Assembly: GCA_027596195.1 (NCBI GenBank)
Contig: JADGJG010000319.1
Span: forward strand, 1-24,194
Origin: Podochytrium sp. JEL0797
Lineage: Eukaryota; Chytridiomycota; Chytridiomycetes; Chytridiales; Chytriomycetaceae
Length of the DNA: 24,194 nucleotides
Reading direction: 5' to 3'
In this document: positions 1 to 8,596 of the stretch, one piece after another
How positions within the stretch are numbered: the first letter of the stretch is position 1
How the letters are laid out: each line of letters opens with the position of its first letter
Program-made: the position numbers and the translations under genes
Notes under the pieces: model-generated
Told to the model about the DNA's origin: nothing
The model's database searches: none
What the model saw: only the letters and a program-made list of their open reading frames with translations

Positions 1-48
1 TCTCCCCTGTTGCCCTTCAACCCCCTTTCAATCAATATTTACTTTCAG

Positions 49-287
49 CAAAATTCGTCGTTGGTCGCACCAATCCCGTCGAAGAGACACAATGGGTCCA
101 CCCCAACGAAACAGCAGAGTTTGACTACTATACACACATGAAGCAAATCGAAATCATGAAAGAACTCCTGGCAACCGACCGGAGCAACCCCAAATACATC
201 TGGGAGCTTGAGGAGCTCCAGTTCAAGTTTTTTCCGCCTCCAAAACAATATGTTTGTACATGTTTTTGGTCTTTTGTTGCTGTTTGA
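49..287 (+). CDS. 3' terminal exon of an unidentified protein, cut by the window edge
   Basis: An open frame runs from a clear 3' splice site (pyrimidine-rich stretch ending TTTCAG at 43-48) to a TGA at 285-287. The exon starts at 49 with two bases that complete a codon, then reads KFVVGRTNPVEETQWVHPNE and goes on for 78 complete codons. The middle part is charged and helix-like (KQIEIMKELLATD, WELEELQFKFF). The end is hydrophobic and cysteine-containing (CTCFWSFVAV). I do not recognise the family. The 5' exons lie outside the window, so the total size is unknown. The coding call rests on the splice site, the open frame and the protein-like composition; the last 15 residues could instead be read-through of an unspliced donor. 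Confidence 0.55.
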
Positions 288-726
288 AAATGGAGGAAGG
301 CCCAAAAGACAAAGGATCCAAGCAAGATTGTCACTTCAGGTTCTCGTTGCCGCAGCTCCCACACCCATCACCTCCTGTCGTAACTGGGATGACCTGGAGG
401 TGGCCGAGATCCTCCTGATATGGGGGGACTTGGAGGCAGCCGAGAGTCTCCTCAAATTGCGTTAAGGCCTGCACATGGCCGCCAAGACCAGCAAGAAGAT
501 GGGCAAGAACATAGTGGGGAATTTGAGAAACATCGATTTTTCCTATTCCCAGGAAAAAAGGAAATAGAATTGAAGGAAATATTTTTAAAAAAAAACAATG
601 AAAGCCGCCCAGTGCGGTGAACCAAGCATTGGGAAGGGGAAGGAAAAAATGCTTGAGAAACACGAGAAGGGTCCCGAACGCGTCGAAAAAAGAGTTAACG
701 ATTAAACCTTCTCCATCAGATCTTTC
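288..726. other. Intergenic stretch with a long minus-strand open frame
   Basis: No gene can be firmly called. A minus-strand open frame runs from 849 to 331 (172 codons). Its first 45 or so codons are a decayed copy of the PPR gene's 3' end. Its last part (about 540-331) has protein-like composition (HYVLAHLLAGLGGHVQAL). It may be the ancestral 3' end of the PPR gene left behind by the partial duplication, but no convincing splice connection was found. Confidence 0.35.
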
Positions 727-885
727 TTCACCAAATGCATAATCTTCATATTTATTTCGATTCATCAAACTGACGGCGTCCTCCAGGCGTCCTCCGAGAT
801 TTCTCTTTTTCACAAATCCCGAAGGGAGCGTCGCGTACGTTACAACCAATTCACTGTTCCTCCGACTTTGGGGTTGCCTGAATCG
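727..885 (-). pseudogene. Partial, decayed duplicate of the PPR gene 3' end
   Basis: This segment repeats about 898-1095, which is the last coding part of the neighbouring PPR gene. The offset is 171 bases at one end and about 208 at the other, because roughly 40 bases are missing in the middle. On the minus strand it reads VVTYATLPSGFVKKRNLGG then EDAVSLMNRNKYED. The PPR gene reads VVTYATLIEGFVKKGNLGR, a further PPR stretch, then EDAVSLMNRNKYVD and stop. The copy lacks the RVAWVFQEMRKQGIPE part and does not stop at the same place. It is a remnant of a local tandem duplication and is unlikely to make a PPR protein alone. Confidence 0.75.
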
Positions 886-909
886 TCGTCAAGTCTCATA
901 ACCAAATGT

Positions 910-2110
910 CTAATCTACATATTTATTCCGATTCATCAAACTGACGGCGTCTTCGGGGATTCCTTGCTTCCTCATCTCTTGAAACACCCATGCAACGCGG
1001 CCGAGATTTCCCTTCTTCACAAATCCCTCAATGAGCGTCGCGTACGTTACAACCAATTCACGATTCCTCAGGCTTTGGGGGGTGCCTGAAGCATCGGCAA
1101 CACTCAATCCAAGTTCACGATGGTTGTCCCACGCTACATCTGCAACGGTCTCGTCTCGCAATCCCACCATCAGCTCATGATACAGCTCCTCCATTCGATA
1201 CAAATCGCCTACTTTCCCAAACGCCGTGATGGCCGAATTGTAAGCGATATGATCGATGCCGACGCCTGATTTCCGCATTTTTGCAAACCAGACCATCATG
1301 TCTTCGACTCTTCCAGCTTTTCCAAACGCATCCATCACAATGGTATAGAGAACGCGCGTGGGTTTCACTCCGTACAGAGGTTCCATCGTCTCCACGGTTT
1401 CCACCAGTTGGTCGAGCAAATTGGCGCGCGCGAATCCGATGCAAAGGCGACTGATGAGCACGACGGAGGGCTTTTGGTTCGTGTTTTCGAGGAACGAGGT
1501 GAATGTTTTTCGCATGAGGCGGATGTGGGGGGTGGGTTGTTTGTATGCACATGCGTGGATCACGAGGTTGTAGGTTGCCAGATTGCGATTGGTTGGATAG
1601 TTTTCGAGGATGAGACGAAGGGTATTGAAGAAGGGACGGACGGCGGATTGGTGTGCGTGCTGGTTTGGTTTGATCAGAATTGCGCGCGCGAAACACGACT
1701 CAACACACCACGCGTAGTAGGGCCTGCAGCATGCGCACGTCAGGGATTCTTTCGCTGTTGAGCATGCGCCACTCTGCGACGAGGCCGTCGGCAGCGAGCG
1801 ACAAGGCAGAGGCATTCGGCCACTTGGTGCGGGACACCTCGGCACCCTCAGAACGACGCTCCCCGGAAAGACCCGAAACAGGACCCGATGCAAGAAGCCC
1901 GAGCACGGCAGAAACGGTGGCCGCGCTCTTTTCTTGGTCAGGCAGCTTCGCAAACGCACAGAGCATTTCGCGCGTTCCGCCCGCCCGCCCCAGCCGCGCC
2001 AGGGCCTCGCTGCGCGCCGCGAGTCGTCGCTTGCTCAGCACCCATTTCTCGTACTTGTGCAAAGACCAGTGCTGTGGTGAGCTGGTGCGGAGAACGCGAG
2101 TAGCGTTCAT
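910..2110 (-). CDS. Pentatricopeptide repeat (PPR) protein, probably mitochondrial
   Basis: Proposed exons are 2110-1709 and 1659-910, giving 383 aa. The two parts lie in different frames. A 49-nt intron (1708-1660, donor GTGTGT, acceptor ACCAG) joins them in phase 0, and its size matches the other introns here. PPR-like units are at about residues 160-190, 236-270 (LYTIVMDAFGKAGRVEDMMV), 271-300 (IAYNSAITAFGKVGDLYRM) and 336-370 (VTYATLIEGFVKKGNLGRVA). The N-terminus has many Arg/Lys and few acids (MNATRVLRTSSPQHW), as in mitochondrial presequences. PPR proteins bind organellar RNA and act in its processing or translation; that role is from the family. The start could also be 2134, in the same frame. 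The C-terminus stops abruptly after the last repeat and next to a partial duplicate, so the 3' end may have been altered. Confidence 0.8.
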
Positions 2111-2247
2111 GTTTTGTTTTTGTTCTTTTTTCATTTCTCATTCACAACATAAAAAGAAACTAGAACAAATTAACACATATTTACTGGGAATAAAGAAATC
2201 AGAAACATGGAGGATTCAAACGCCTCCCAATAACAACAACTTTGAGT

Positions 2248-2657
2248 TCAACACAACGACGCTTTCTCAAGTTGCATTTTTATGCATGTGAGTTCGAGTG
2301 TGTCGCGGAACGTCAATTCGGCCTTTGGATGAGACGACCGGTTGTCTAAAGAAACCACTTGATCAATATCAATGTATCCAAGCCCCCTTGTGGCTTGTCG
2401 CGAATTGACTCACATTCATGCCGTCCAAACGTCTCGAAACACGTCACGCTCTCGTTGAAACTGATGCAATGCTTCTTTTTCAATGAGGCTGAAGCGTGCT
2501 TTCCAGTCGCTGATGCCGTCCAATTGCTCATGCACTCGGATGCTGACACGGAATCGGGGATTGGCATGGGGAATTTGAAGGAGCTCGAGGGAGAACAGCT
2601 TCGCGTGTGACAAAGGCGACTCGATGAAGTTTTGAGGGAGATCAGGTGCTGTGGCAT
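2248..2657 (-). CDS. Small unrecognised protein, family member 1 (113 aa)
   Basis: Exons 2657-2414 and 2345-2248 are joined by a 68-nt intron (donor GTGAGT, acceptor TTTAG) in phase 1, giving 113 aa. The C-terminal half reads KKHCISFNESVTCFETFGRH, then EYNRSSHPKAELTFRD, then an ELTCIKMQLEKA helix. Compared with member 2, seven of the last 21 codons of exon 1 differ and six of those changes are synonymous. The frame is therefore selected and the splice is supported independently. The N-terminus is Ser-rich and has diverged from the other two copies (MPQHLISLKTSSSRL). No 7TM gene lies beside this copy. I do not recognise the family. KKHCISF only loosely resembles a PP1-docking RVxF site. Confidence 0.75.
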
Positions 2658-3115
2658 GGTGGTTTTCGGCGTTCGTTTCTCTTATCGCTGAATAAAAAAC
2701 TTCAAAAGAACCTTTGAAGCCTCGTACAAGAGAAAAATTTTGAACCTCGATTTTCAGCTTGGAGTTCCTCCCGCCGGACCAGGGTGTGCCACACTTCAGT
2801 TCGCGATAAGAGAGTTCGTCCACCCCTTTTTTTGGGAAGGATATCCCGCAGCATCCTTCCTCCAATTCTTATTAGTAAAAAAAATACAATTCAACGTTTA
2901 ATGATGCGAACTCCAAACTGGATTCAATCATTAACTAAAGAATGTTTTGGTATTGCGTATACCCTTTTTTGTGGTTCGTTGATTGGGGAACCAGTAGCAG
3001 GATCAATCTGCTTCCACGGCCCGACCCTTTCGTTTTCTTGGCCTTGCCCTCCTTTTTTTAGCGGGTTTGTAAAACCCCATTTAAATAAGGGGAGGTACTT
3101 TTAACTTTACATAAT
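2658..3115. other. Intergenic, no gene seen
   Basis: This stretch upstream of small-protein member 1 must hold its 5' UTR and promoter. Both strands have only short or unconserved open frames. The 149-codon minus frame at 2865-2416 overlaps the member 1 exon in another frame and is not conserved in the other copies. A/T-rich runs occur around 2870-2900 and 3080-3110. Confidence 0.5.
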
Positions 3116-3230
3116 TGGTTTCGCCAATCCTCCTGCTTGCCTGTTCGAACTCGCAGCCAGTTAAAATTTAAAATGTTCAAACTCGCATCAAACTCGGGCA
3201 GCCCTTGTGCAGCTCTCGTACCCTCGAAAT
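3116..3230. repeat. R element copy 1
   Basis: First of four diverged copies of an unnamed repeat of about 110 bp. The shared core is GCCAATCC, then CCTG, then TTCGAAC, then CAGCCAG, then TTCAAACTCG and a CCTCG end. Here the 3' half is modified and is followed by a CTCGCATCAAACTCG stretch that recurs at about 6278-6345. Each R element lies on the 3' side (minus-strand sense) of a small-protein last exon or its relic. Confidence 0.6.
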
Positions 3231-3323
3231 GAATGTGATATTATTACACACTCTCAAAAAAATAGGGAGTTTCAAACAAAACGCGCAAAATGCATATCGC
3301 GATTTATTTGCGATTTAGCGGCT

Positions 3324-3370
3324 TTAAGCTGCATTTTTAATGCACACGAGCTCTGCTACGTCACATTTTT
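3324..3370 (-). pseudogene. Relic of the small-protein last exon (relic 1)
   Basis: On the minus strand this reads CDVAELVCIKNAA and stop, against RDVAELVCIKMQLEKA in members 2 and 3. The preceding part of the exon, including the conserved HPKAELTF segment and the splice acceptor, cannot be found, so this is a fragment. R element copy 1 lies beyond it, as it does for the intact genes. Confidence 0.65.
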
Positions 3371-3514
3371 CTAATTGTCTTCGTGTCTTTTTCTTTATTG
3401 GAAACGGAGGCAGTGCCTTGATTTCAGGACCGGCAGCGCCATCAATCCAGCTCACAAATTGGGCTTGTAAAAACGCACACAAAAAGGTTTGAGTTTTGGT
3501 TTTGTTGAACTTGT

Positions 3515-3625
3515 TCGGTAATGGCCAATCCGCTGCTCCGCCTGTTCGAACGCGCGTTTTCCTCTCCAACCAGATGAGTCAATTGGAGATGTTTCAAACT
3601 CGTCTGTCGTCGTGCCCTCAAAACA
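3515..3625. repeat. R element copy 2
   Basis: Well-preserved copy of the R repeat: GCCAATCCG, CGCCTGTTCGAACGCG, CAACCAGATGA, CAATTGGAGATGTTTCAAAC, ending in CGTGCCCTC. It matches copy 4 (6415-6530) closely in the last 50 bases. It sits between the two last-exon relics. Confidence 0.65.
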
Positions 3626-3949
3626 AGATCGCATGGGCTCGCCACCCACTTAACACCATTTTTTATATACGAATTTTGAATATTGTGCGTTTTTACGGCA
3701 GTCAATTTTTAATTGCGCAGCCACACGCCAACGCTTCCCCCCATCACCCAGCTCCACAGATCTGCACAAGATCGATGCCATAAGGCATTGGCTGTATCAG
3801 GAAGGTGGCGGGGAGCGTGGGTGGGAGGTGCTGGGTCGTTGCGCGAGCTGGTGCGCAGATTTTTCTTGCGCGATTTTTTTTCCATCTTAGCCACATTTTA
3901 GCCGTGTGCGCGCAATAATAGGGGGAAGAGAAACGCGCAACGAATATTG

Positions 3950-4045
3950 CGAGAAGATTTCGCACTGCATTTTGATGCACTCGAGCACTGCTACGTCACC
4001 CATGGGATGTGAAGATAAATTATCAGTGACAGCCGCTGGCTTCAT
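3950..4045 (-). pseudogene. Relic of the small-protein intron end and last exon (relic 2)
   Basis: The minus strand has TGTCACTGATAATTTATC where members 2 and 3 have TGTCACAGATAATCGATC, so the splice acceptor AG has become TG. Then comes CATCCCAT followed directly by GGTGACGTAGCAGTGCTC. About 20 bases coding the KAELTF segment are missing. The CATCAAAATGCAG end is kept. The lost acceptor and internal deletion make this a dead copy. Confidence 0.7.
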
Positions 4046-4109
4046 TTTCATTCCTCATTATTTACTAAGTCAAGACAAATTGAAAAGTTTTGAGGTTTGG
4101 GGGTTTTGA

Positions 4110-4225
4110 ACTTATTGGGTTTCGCCAATCCGCCTGCTTTGCCTGTTTGAACTCACATTTTCCCCCCCTCCAGCCAGATGAATTAATTGTACATACGGGA
4201 AATATCCGTATGCCCTCGTGCCCCA
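4110..4225. repeat. R element copy 3
   Basis: Diverged copy with GCCAATCCGCCTGC, CCTGTTTGAACTCAC, CAGCCAGATGA and CCCTCGTGCCCC. It begins 100 bases beyond the stop codon of small-protein member 2, where a 3' UTR or flank would be. The region before it (from about 4070) also resembles that before copy 2, so the homology is longer than the core. Confidence 0.6.
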
Positions 4226-4324
4226 CATATTTCAAAAAAAAGGGAGGGGAGAAGCAAATTATGATACGATTTCGCATAGATTTTACAATTATAAAATAAA
4301 AAAAGGGAGAGAGAGAAAGAAAAA

Positions 4325-4716
4325 TCAAAGGCGCTGCTGCATTGCGGCCTTCTCCAACTGCATTTTGATGCACACGAGCTCTGCCACGTCACGAAACGTT
4401 AGTTCAGCCTTGGGATGAGAAGATCGATTATCTGTGACATCATACGACGTTAATGATTTGACTTTTGAGGTCAAGGATTTTGCATCACCAACAGCTACTC
4501 ACATTCATGTCTTCCAAACGTCTCAAAGCAGGTTACTCTCTCGTTGAAACTGATGCAGTGCTTCTTGCGGGTAGATGATGACGGGGTTTGTGCCGCGTTT
4601 GATCTGATTCGCGGTGCGGATCCGTCCAGTTCAAATTCGGAGATGCAAGCCATTCCGGGACAACTTCGCAAACGGGAAATGCAAGTGATGGTGGTTTGAT
4701 CAAGGTGGAGCGACAT
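4325..4716 (-). CDS. Small unrecognised protein, family member 2 (106 aa)
   Basis: Exons 4716-4503 and 4431-4325 are joined by a 71-nt intron (donor GTGAGT, acceptor CACAG, phase 1), giving 106 aa. The start at 4716 is chosen because an in-frame TAA lies a short way upstream. The N-terminus holds four cysteines in a short span (TCISRLRSCPGMACISEFEL). A Ser/Thr-rich linker leads to the conserved KKHCISFNERVTCFETFGRH block. The last exon gives YNRSSHPKAELTFRDVAELV and an amphipathic IKMQLEKAAMQQRL end. The gene lies 427 bases beyond the stop of 7TM copy A on the same strand, and this pairing is repeated in the next unit. No signal peptide or membrane segment is evident. Function unknown. Confidence 0.78.
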
Positions 4717-5142
4717 GATGCTAGGTAGTTCTTTTTGAGCCTTTCTTTATTGAAGGCTTGTTATTGAGTTGATTTGGACAGGTGGAAGGAGACGAATTAA
4801 TTTGAACTTGAACTCTTGCTTGCCTTCCAATCCATCCCACAATGACTCAAAAATCTCTACGCCGTTTTGCGCCACCCTGTCAAATTGCCACCTTGGGAAA
4901 GGGATGGAACAGCCACACAACTTAAACCCGAACCTCAACTAAGATCACACCCACTTCTCTCTTTTAATCGGATGGCATCTGCATTTAGAGGGACAAGGAA
5001 GGACAAGAAAGAAGAAAAGGGGGTTCTTTTTTAAAACTAAGCGAGCATGATGATTGGTGTCAATTTTATCAGCGACATTGGCTCGAAAGTTTCATTTTGT
5101 TCCCCTTCTGATATAATGGTATAAAGGAGGAAGAAAAATGAG
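4717..5142. other. Spacer between small-protein member 2 and 7TM copy A
   Basis: This lies 3' of the 7TM gene and 5' of the small-protein gene, so it should hold a 3' UTR and a promoter. It is almost identical to 7010-7450 and its right part also matches about 8805-9013. A 63-codon minus frame (4938-4747) is conserved in the second unit, but the units are too alike for this to show coding. The repeated motif TGATATAATGGTATAAAGGAGG lies just beyond the 7TM stop codons. Confidence 0.5.
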
Positions 5143-6101
5143 CTAGACTGTCGTCTTACTCAAGCGTTCAGCTTCCTGCTCCAACTCCCCACCCTCCTTC
5201 ACCGGCGGCGGATCCAGCGTCTTGCCTTCCTCCCTCCTCATCCAAAACAATTTGACCTTCATCACCAACATTGCCGCAAACGCGAGCGTCAACAGGCCGT
5301 CAGTCACTGCTCCCAACAGATTCGAGCACACGCTATCGCGTCCGAAAATAGCAACGGGAATATACGCCACCAACGCGGCCAGAATTGAAATGCATGAGAC
5401 GGATCCGTAGACGGACACGGTGATGAATGTTGGGTCGGGTCGTGACGAGACACTATCTCCGGGGATGATGGTGCGATTCAAGAAAGCTGAGAAACAGTAG
5501 AGGGAGATGCCGTCGTAAAAAATGATTGCGATGGCCCAAAAGGTTGCAAAGTAGAGCGAAACTTCTTCCAGGGTCCCAGGGATGAAAACGGCCATGCACG
5601 TGGGTATCATTTGGGACATTGTGATGAACGGGAAAACGCGTGTGAAGGTGATCATAAAGGTTTCGAGCTGATTGGAAACGTGTTTGACGAGGGATCGGCT
5701 TCGGCTCCAGCTGAATGATACGTCTGGGTTTTATCAAAGAAAAAGAAAGTTAGGAAGACAGATTAAAGGCCCAATACCATACAGCATATTTCGGCAACGC
5801 AAACAGCAAAGTTTTGCAAGAGATATGCGGCGCCGCTCTCCTCCGTGTTATGATGGAGAATCACGGCAGTCACTTCTGACAAAGTCATCACTAACAACGC
5901 CACACACCCGATAAACCAGGCTTGGTTGAATGGCGTGGCTCCTGAGGACCATTTGAACGCGCGGTGGGAGCCCTCTTTGGCGGGGATCTCGCGGAAAATC
6001 ACAAACCAGAGAAAGAAGAGGAGGAGAAATAGGTGCGAGGTGGAAATAATTGCGACAATCGCGATCGCGGCCTTGTCGATATTGGAAATGTTGCGAGGCA
6101 T
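5143..6101 (-). CDS. Seven-transmembrane protein, tandem copy A (299 aa)
   Basis: Exons 6101-5783 and 5723-5143 are joined by a 59-nt intron (donor GTATGG, phase 1), giving 299 aa. Seven hydrophobic segments lie at about residues 11-36, 60-83, 91-112, 131-155, 161-188, 205-233 and 242-267. Basic residues cluster after segments 1, 3 and 7 (REIPAK; SRSRSLVKH; MRREEGK). By the positive-inside rule this puts the N-terminus outside, as in G-protein-coupled receptors, and a glycosylation site (NIS) is at residue 4. The tail of about 30 residues ends KTTV, which fits a class I PDZ ligand. I see no signature of a named receptor family. A receptor-like membrane role is inference from topology only. 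Its neighbours are paralogues in the same orientation. Confidence 0.85.
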
Positions 6102-6145
6102 TGGAAGAGATCACGCCGCAACGCGTTTTGCTCTGACAAATCTTT

Positions 6146-6414
6146 TTGTGTTAGTATTTTGTCAGCCGCAACGCCTGTGTGATCGAAGGAAGAGGAGGAA
6201 GGGAGACATTACCCCAATCTTATTTTTTTCTTATTTTATTTTTCTTTCTTTGCTCGTTGTCGGTTTTGCTACAACGAAACTCGCATCAAACTCGTGCAGC
6301 CTTTATCTCTTCTATACACGAAAAATATGTGAATGCACCTTGCGAATTAACTTACAATATTTTAGGTGGGTGGTTCATCCATTTTTAAACAAAAGTTGGC
6401 CATTTACACATGTT
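6146..6414. other. Intergenic 5' of 7TM copy A; partial R-like sequence
   Basis: No gene is seen. Homology to the other 7TM 5' flanks ends at about 6146, so copy A has different upstream DNA from copies B and C. A stretch at about 6278-6345 (ACTCGCATCAAACTCGTGCAGCC) repeats part of 3178-3245. T-rich tracts fill 6220-6250. Confidence 0.5.
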
Positions 6415-6530
6415 GAACATGTTTCGATTTGCTAATCCGCCTGTTCGAACTCGCGTGCTGCTGCTCCCAGCCAGATGAGAATCAATTGGAGATGTTTCAA
6501 ACTCGTGTGCCCTCGTGCCCCGCAAATTAC
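6415..6530. repeat. R element copy 4
   Basis: Copy of the R repeat with CTAATCCGCCTGTTCGAACT, CCCAGCCAGATGAGA, CAATTGGAGATGTTTCAAAC and CCCTCGTGCCCC. It starts 88 bases beyond the stop of small-protein member 3, the same arrangement as copy 3 with member 2. It lies to the left of the segmental duplication's clear boundary, so the R element was probably already attached to the small-protein gene. Confidence 0.65.
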
Positions 6531-6617
6531 GAAATCCATTTCACTAAAATACAGGATCAAAAAGAAACGCCCAACGCATTGATTTATAGATACATTAACA
6601 ATAAAGAGATAAAGAAA

Positions 6618-7009
6618 TCAAAGGCGCTGCTGCATTGCGGCCTTCTCCAACTGCATTTTGATGCACACGAGCTCTGCCACGTCACGAAACGTTAGTTCAG
6701 CCTTGGGATGAGAAGATCGATTATCTGTGACATCATACGACGTTAATGATTTGACTTTTGAGGTCAAGGATTTTGCATCACCAACAGCTACTCACATTCA
6801 TCTCTTCCAAACGTCTCAAAGCAGGTTACTCTCTCGTTGAAACTGATGCAGTGCTTCTTGCGGGTAGATGATGACGGGGTTTGTGCCGCGTTTGATCTGA
6901 TTCGCGGTGCGGATCCGTCCAGTTCAAATTCGGAGATACAACCCATTGCGGGACAGCTTCGCGAGCGGGAAATGCAAGTGATAGTGGTTTGATCAAGGTG
7001 GAGCGGCAT
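6618..7009 (-). CDS. Small unrecognised protein, family member 3 (106 aa)
   Basis: Exons 7009-6796 and 6724-6618 are joined by a 71-nt intron (6795-6725, GTGAGT to CACAG, phase 1), giving 106 aa. It is nearly identical to member 2. Differences include SMS to MPL at the start, LRSCPGMAC to SRSCPAMGC, and GRHE to GRDE at the end of exon 1; exon 2 appears unchanged. An in-frame ATG exists 126 bases upstream (7135), but the extension is closed by a stop in member 2, so 7009 is preferred. It lies 441 bases beyond the stop of 7TM copy B. Function unknown. Confidence 0.77.
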
Positions 7010-7450
7010 GATGATAGGTATTTCTTTTTGTGCTTCTTTCGTTCTTGAAGGCTTGTCATTGAGTTGATTTGGACAAGTGGAAGGAGTCGAATTAATTTGA
7101 ACTTGAACTCTTGCTTGCCTTCCAATCCATCCCACAATGACTCAAAAATCTCTACGCCGTTTTGAGCCACCCTGTCAAATTGCCACCTTGGGAAAGGGAT
7201 GGAACAGCCACACAACTTAAACCCGAACCTCAACTAAGATCACACCCACTTCTCTCTTTTAATCGGATGGCATCTGCATTTAGAGGGACAAGGAAGGACA
7301 AGAAAGAAGAAAAGGGGTTTATATTTTCAAACTAAGCGACCATGATGATTGGTGTCAATTTTATCAGCGACATTGGCTCGAAAGTTTCATTTTGTTCCCC
7401 TTCTGATATAATGGTATAAAGGAGGAATAAAAAAGAACTAGGCTGTCGTC
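7010..7450. other. Spacer between small-protein member 3 and 7TM copy B
   Basis: Near-identical counterpart of 4717-5142. It should contain the 3' end of 7TM copy B and the promoter of small-protein member 3. No additional gene is supported. The 135-codon minus frame that crosses it (7233-6826) overlaps member 3 in another frame and is not kept intact in unit 1. Confidence 0.5.
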
Positions 7451-8403
7451 TTACTCAAAGCGTTCAGCTTCCGGCTCCAACTCCCCACTCTCCTTCACCG
7501 GCGTCGGAATCGGATTCAACGTCTTGCCTTCCTCCCTCCTCATCCAAAACAACTTGACCTTCATCACCAACATTGCCGCAAACGCGAGCGTCAACAGGCC
7601 GTCAGTCACTGCTCCCAACAGATTCGAGCACACGCTATCGCGTCCGAAAATAGCAACGGGAATATACGCCACCAACGCGGCCAGAATTGAAATGCATGAG
7701 ACGGATCCGTAGACGGACACGGTGATGAATGTTGGGTCGGGTCGTGACGAGACACTATCTCCGGGGATGATGGTGCGATTCAAGAAAGCTGAGAAACAGT
7801 AGAGAGAGATGCCGTCGTATATAATGATGGCGATGGCCCAAAAGGTTGCAAAGTAGAGCGAAACTTTGGCCAGAGTCCCAGGGATGAAAACGGCCATGCA
7901 CGTAGGTATCAGTTGGGTTATTGTTATGAGCGGGAAAACGCGTGTGAAGGTGATCATAAAGGTTTCGAGCTGTTTGGAGACGTGTTTGACGAGGGATCGG
8001 CTTCGGCTCCAGCTGAATGATACGTCTGGGTTTTATCAAAGAAAAAGAAAGTTAGGAAGACAGATTAAAGGCCCAATACCATACAGCATATTTCGGCAAC
8101 GCAAACAGCAAAGTTTTGCAAGAGATATGCGGCGCCGCTCTGCTCCGTGTTATGATGGAGAATCACGACAATCACTTCCAACGAAGTCATCACAAACAAC
8201 GCCACACACCCGATAAGCCAGGCTTTGTTGAAGGGCGTGACGCCTGTGGACCATTTGAACGCGCGGTGGGAGCCCTCCTTGGCGGGGATCTCGCGGAAAA
8301 TCACAAACCAGAGAAAGTAGAGGAGGAGAAATAGGTGCGAGGTGGAAATAATGGCGACAATCGCGATCGCGGCCTTGTCGATATTGGAAATGTTGCGAAA
8401 CAT
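7451..8403 (-). CDS. Seven-transmembrane protein, tandem copy B (297 aa), altered C-terminus
   Basis: Exons 8403-8085 and 8025-7451 are joined by a 59-nt intron at the same place as in copy A, giving 297 aa. The seven hydrophobic segments, the N-terminal NIS site and the basic loops match copy A. Main differences are in segment 2 (VMTSLEVIVVIL against VMTLSEVTAVIL) and in the loop before segment 5 (TLAKVS against TLEEVS). One extra base near the 3' end (CGCTTTGAGTAA against CGCTTGAGTAAG in copy A) shifts the frame. The protein ends AERFE instead of AERLSKTTV and loses the possible PDZ ligand. A short insertion also changes the tail before this (DPPP to NPIPTP). The gene otherwise looks intact. 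Confidence 0.84.
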
Positions 8404-8596
8404 TGGGAAGAAATCACACGCCGCAACGCGTTTTGCAGTGACAAATCTTTCGCCCGCCGCTCAGTCCAATAAAGATTACCTGCGTTGAGAAATTGCACCT
8501 TTTTTGGATCCACCCCATTTTGCGATTAGACCAGTTATTCACGGATTTTTTAATTCAATTTTCGATTCGGTTTCAAAACTTCTCCTTTTATTGGAA

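Larger units (their letters stand above)
4322..6145. repeat. Tandem segmental duplication, unit 1 (small protein + 7TM copy A)
   Basis: This segment is repeated at about 6615-8450 with an offset of 2293 bases on the left, rising to 2302 inside the 7TM gene. It carries small-protein member 2, the spacer and 7TM copy A. Long blocks are identical or nearly so, for example about 5256-5500 against 7558-7802. Homology on the right stops just past the 7TM 5' flank (ACGCGTTTTGC, TGACAAATCTTT), after which the two units differ. Confidence 0.9.
6615..8450. repeat. Tandem segmental duplication, unit 2 (small protein + 7TM copy B)
   Basis: Second unit of the roughly 2.3-kb tandem repeat, carrying small-protein member 3, the spacer and 7TM copy B. 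On its right side (about 7444-8796) it is also collinear with 9007-10428, which holds 7TM copy C and the last exon of the sterol reductase gene. Unit 2 thus links two separate duplication events. Confidence 0.9.

Noticed and set aside
1175..1696. 173-codon minus-strand open frame over the PPR gene
   Set aside because: It is a shifted frame of PPR exon 2, Arg/His/Pro-rich, with no repeat motifs.
910..1959. Single-exon PPR model using the full open frame to 1959
   Set aside because: The first 100 codons of that frame are low-complexity and unlike a PPR N-terminus. The other frame plus a 49-nt intron gives a better protein.
2416..2865. 149-codon minus-strand open frame with a plausible-looking protein
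   Set aside because: It overlaps small-protein member 1 in another frame. Codon changes between copies are silent in the small-protein frame, and this frame is not kept in members 2 and 3.
3515..3625. tRNA-derived SINE, because GTTCGAAC resembles a B box and TGGCCAATCCG an A box
   Set aside because: The two boxes are only about 15 bases apart, there is no tRNA-like fold, no poly-A tail and no target-site duplication.
4747..4938. Extra small gene in the spacer between 7TM and small-protein genes
   Set aside because: It is conserved only between two almost identical duplication units, so conservation is not informative. There is no splice or start support.
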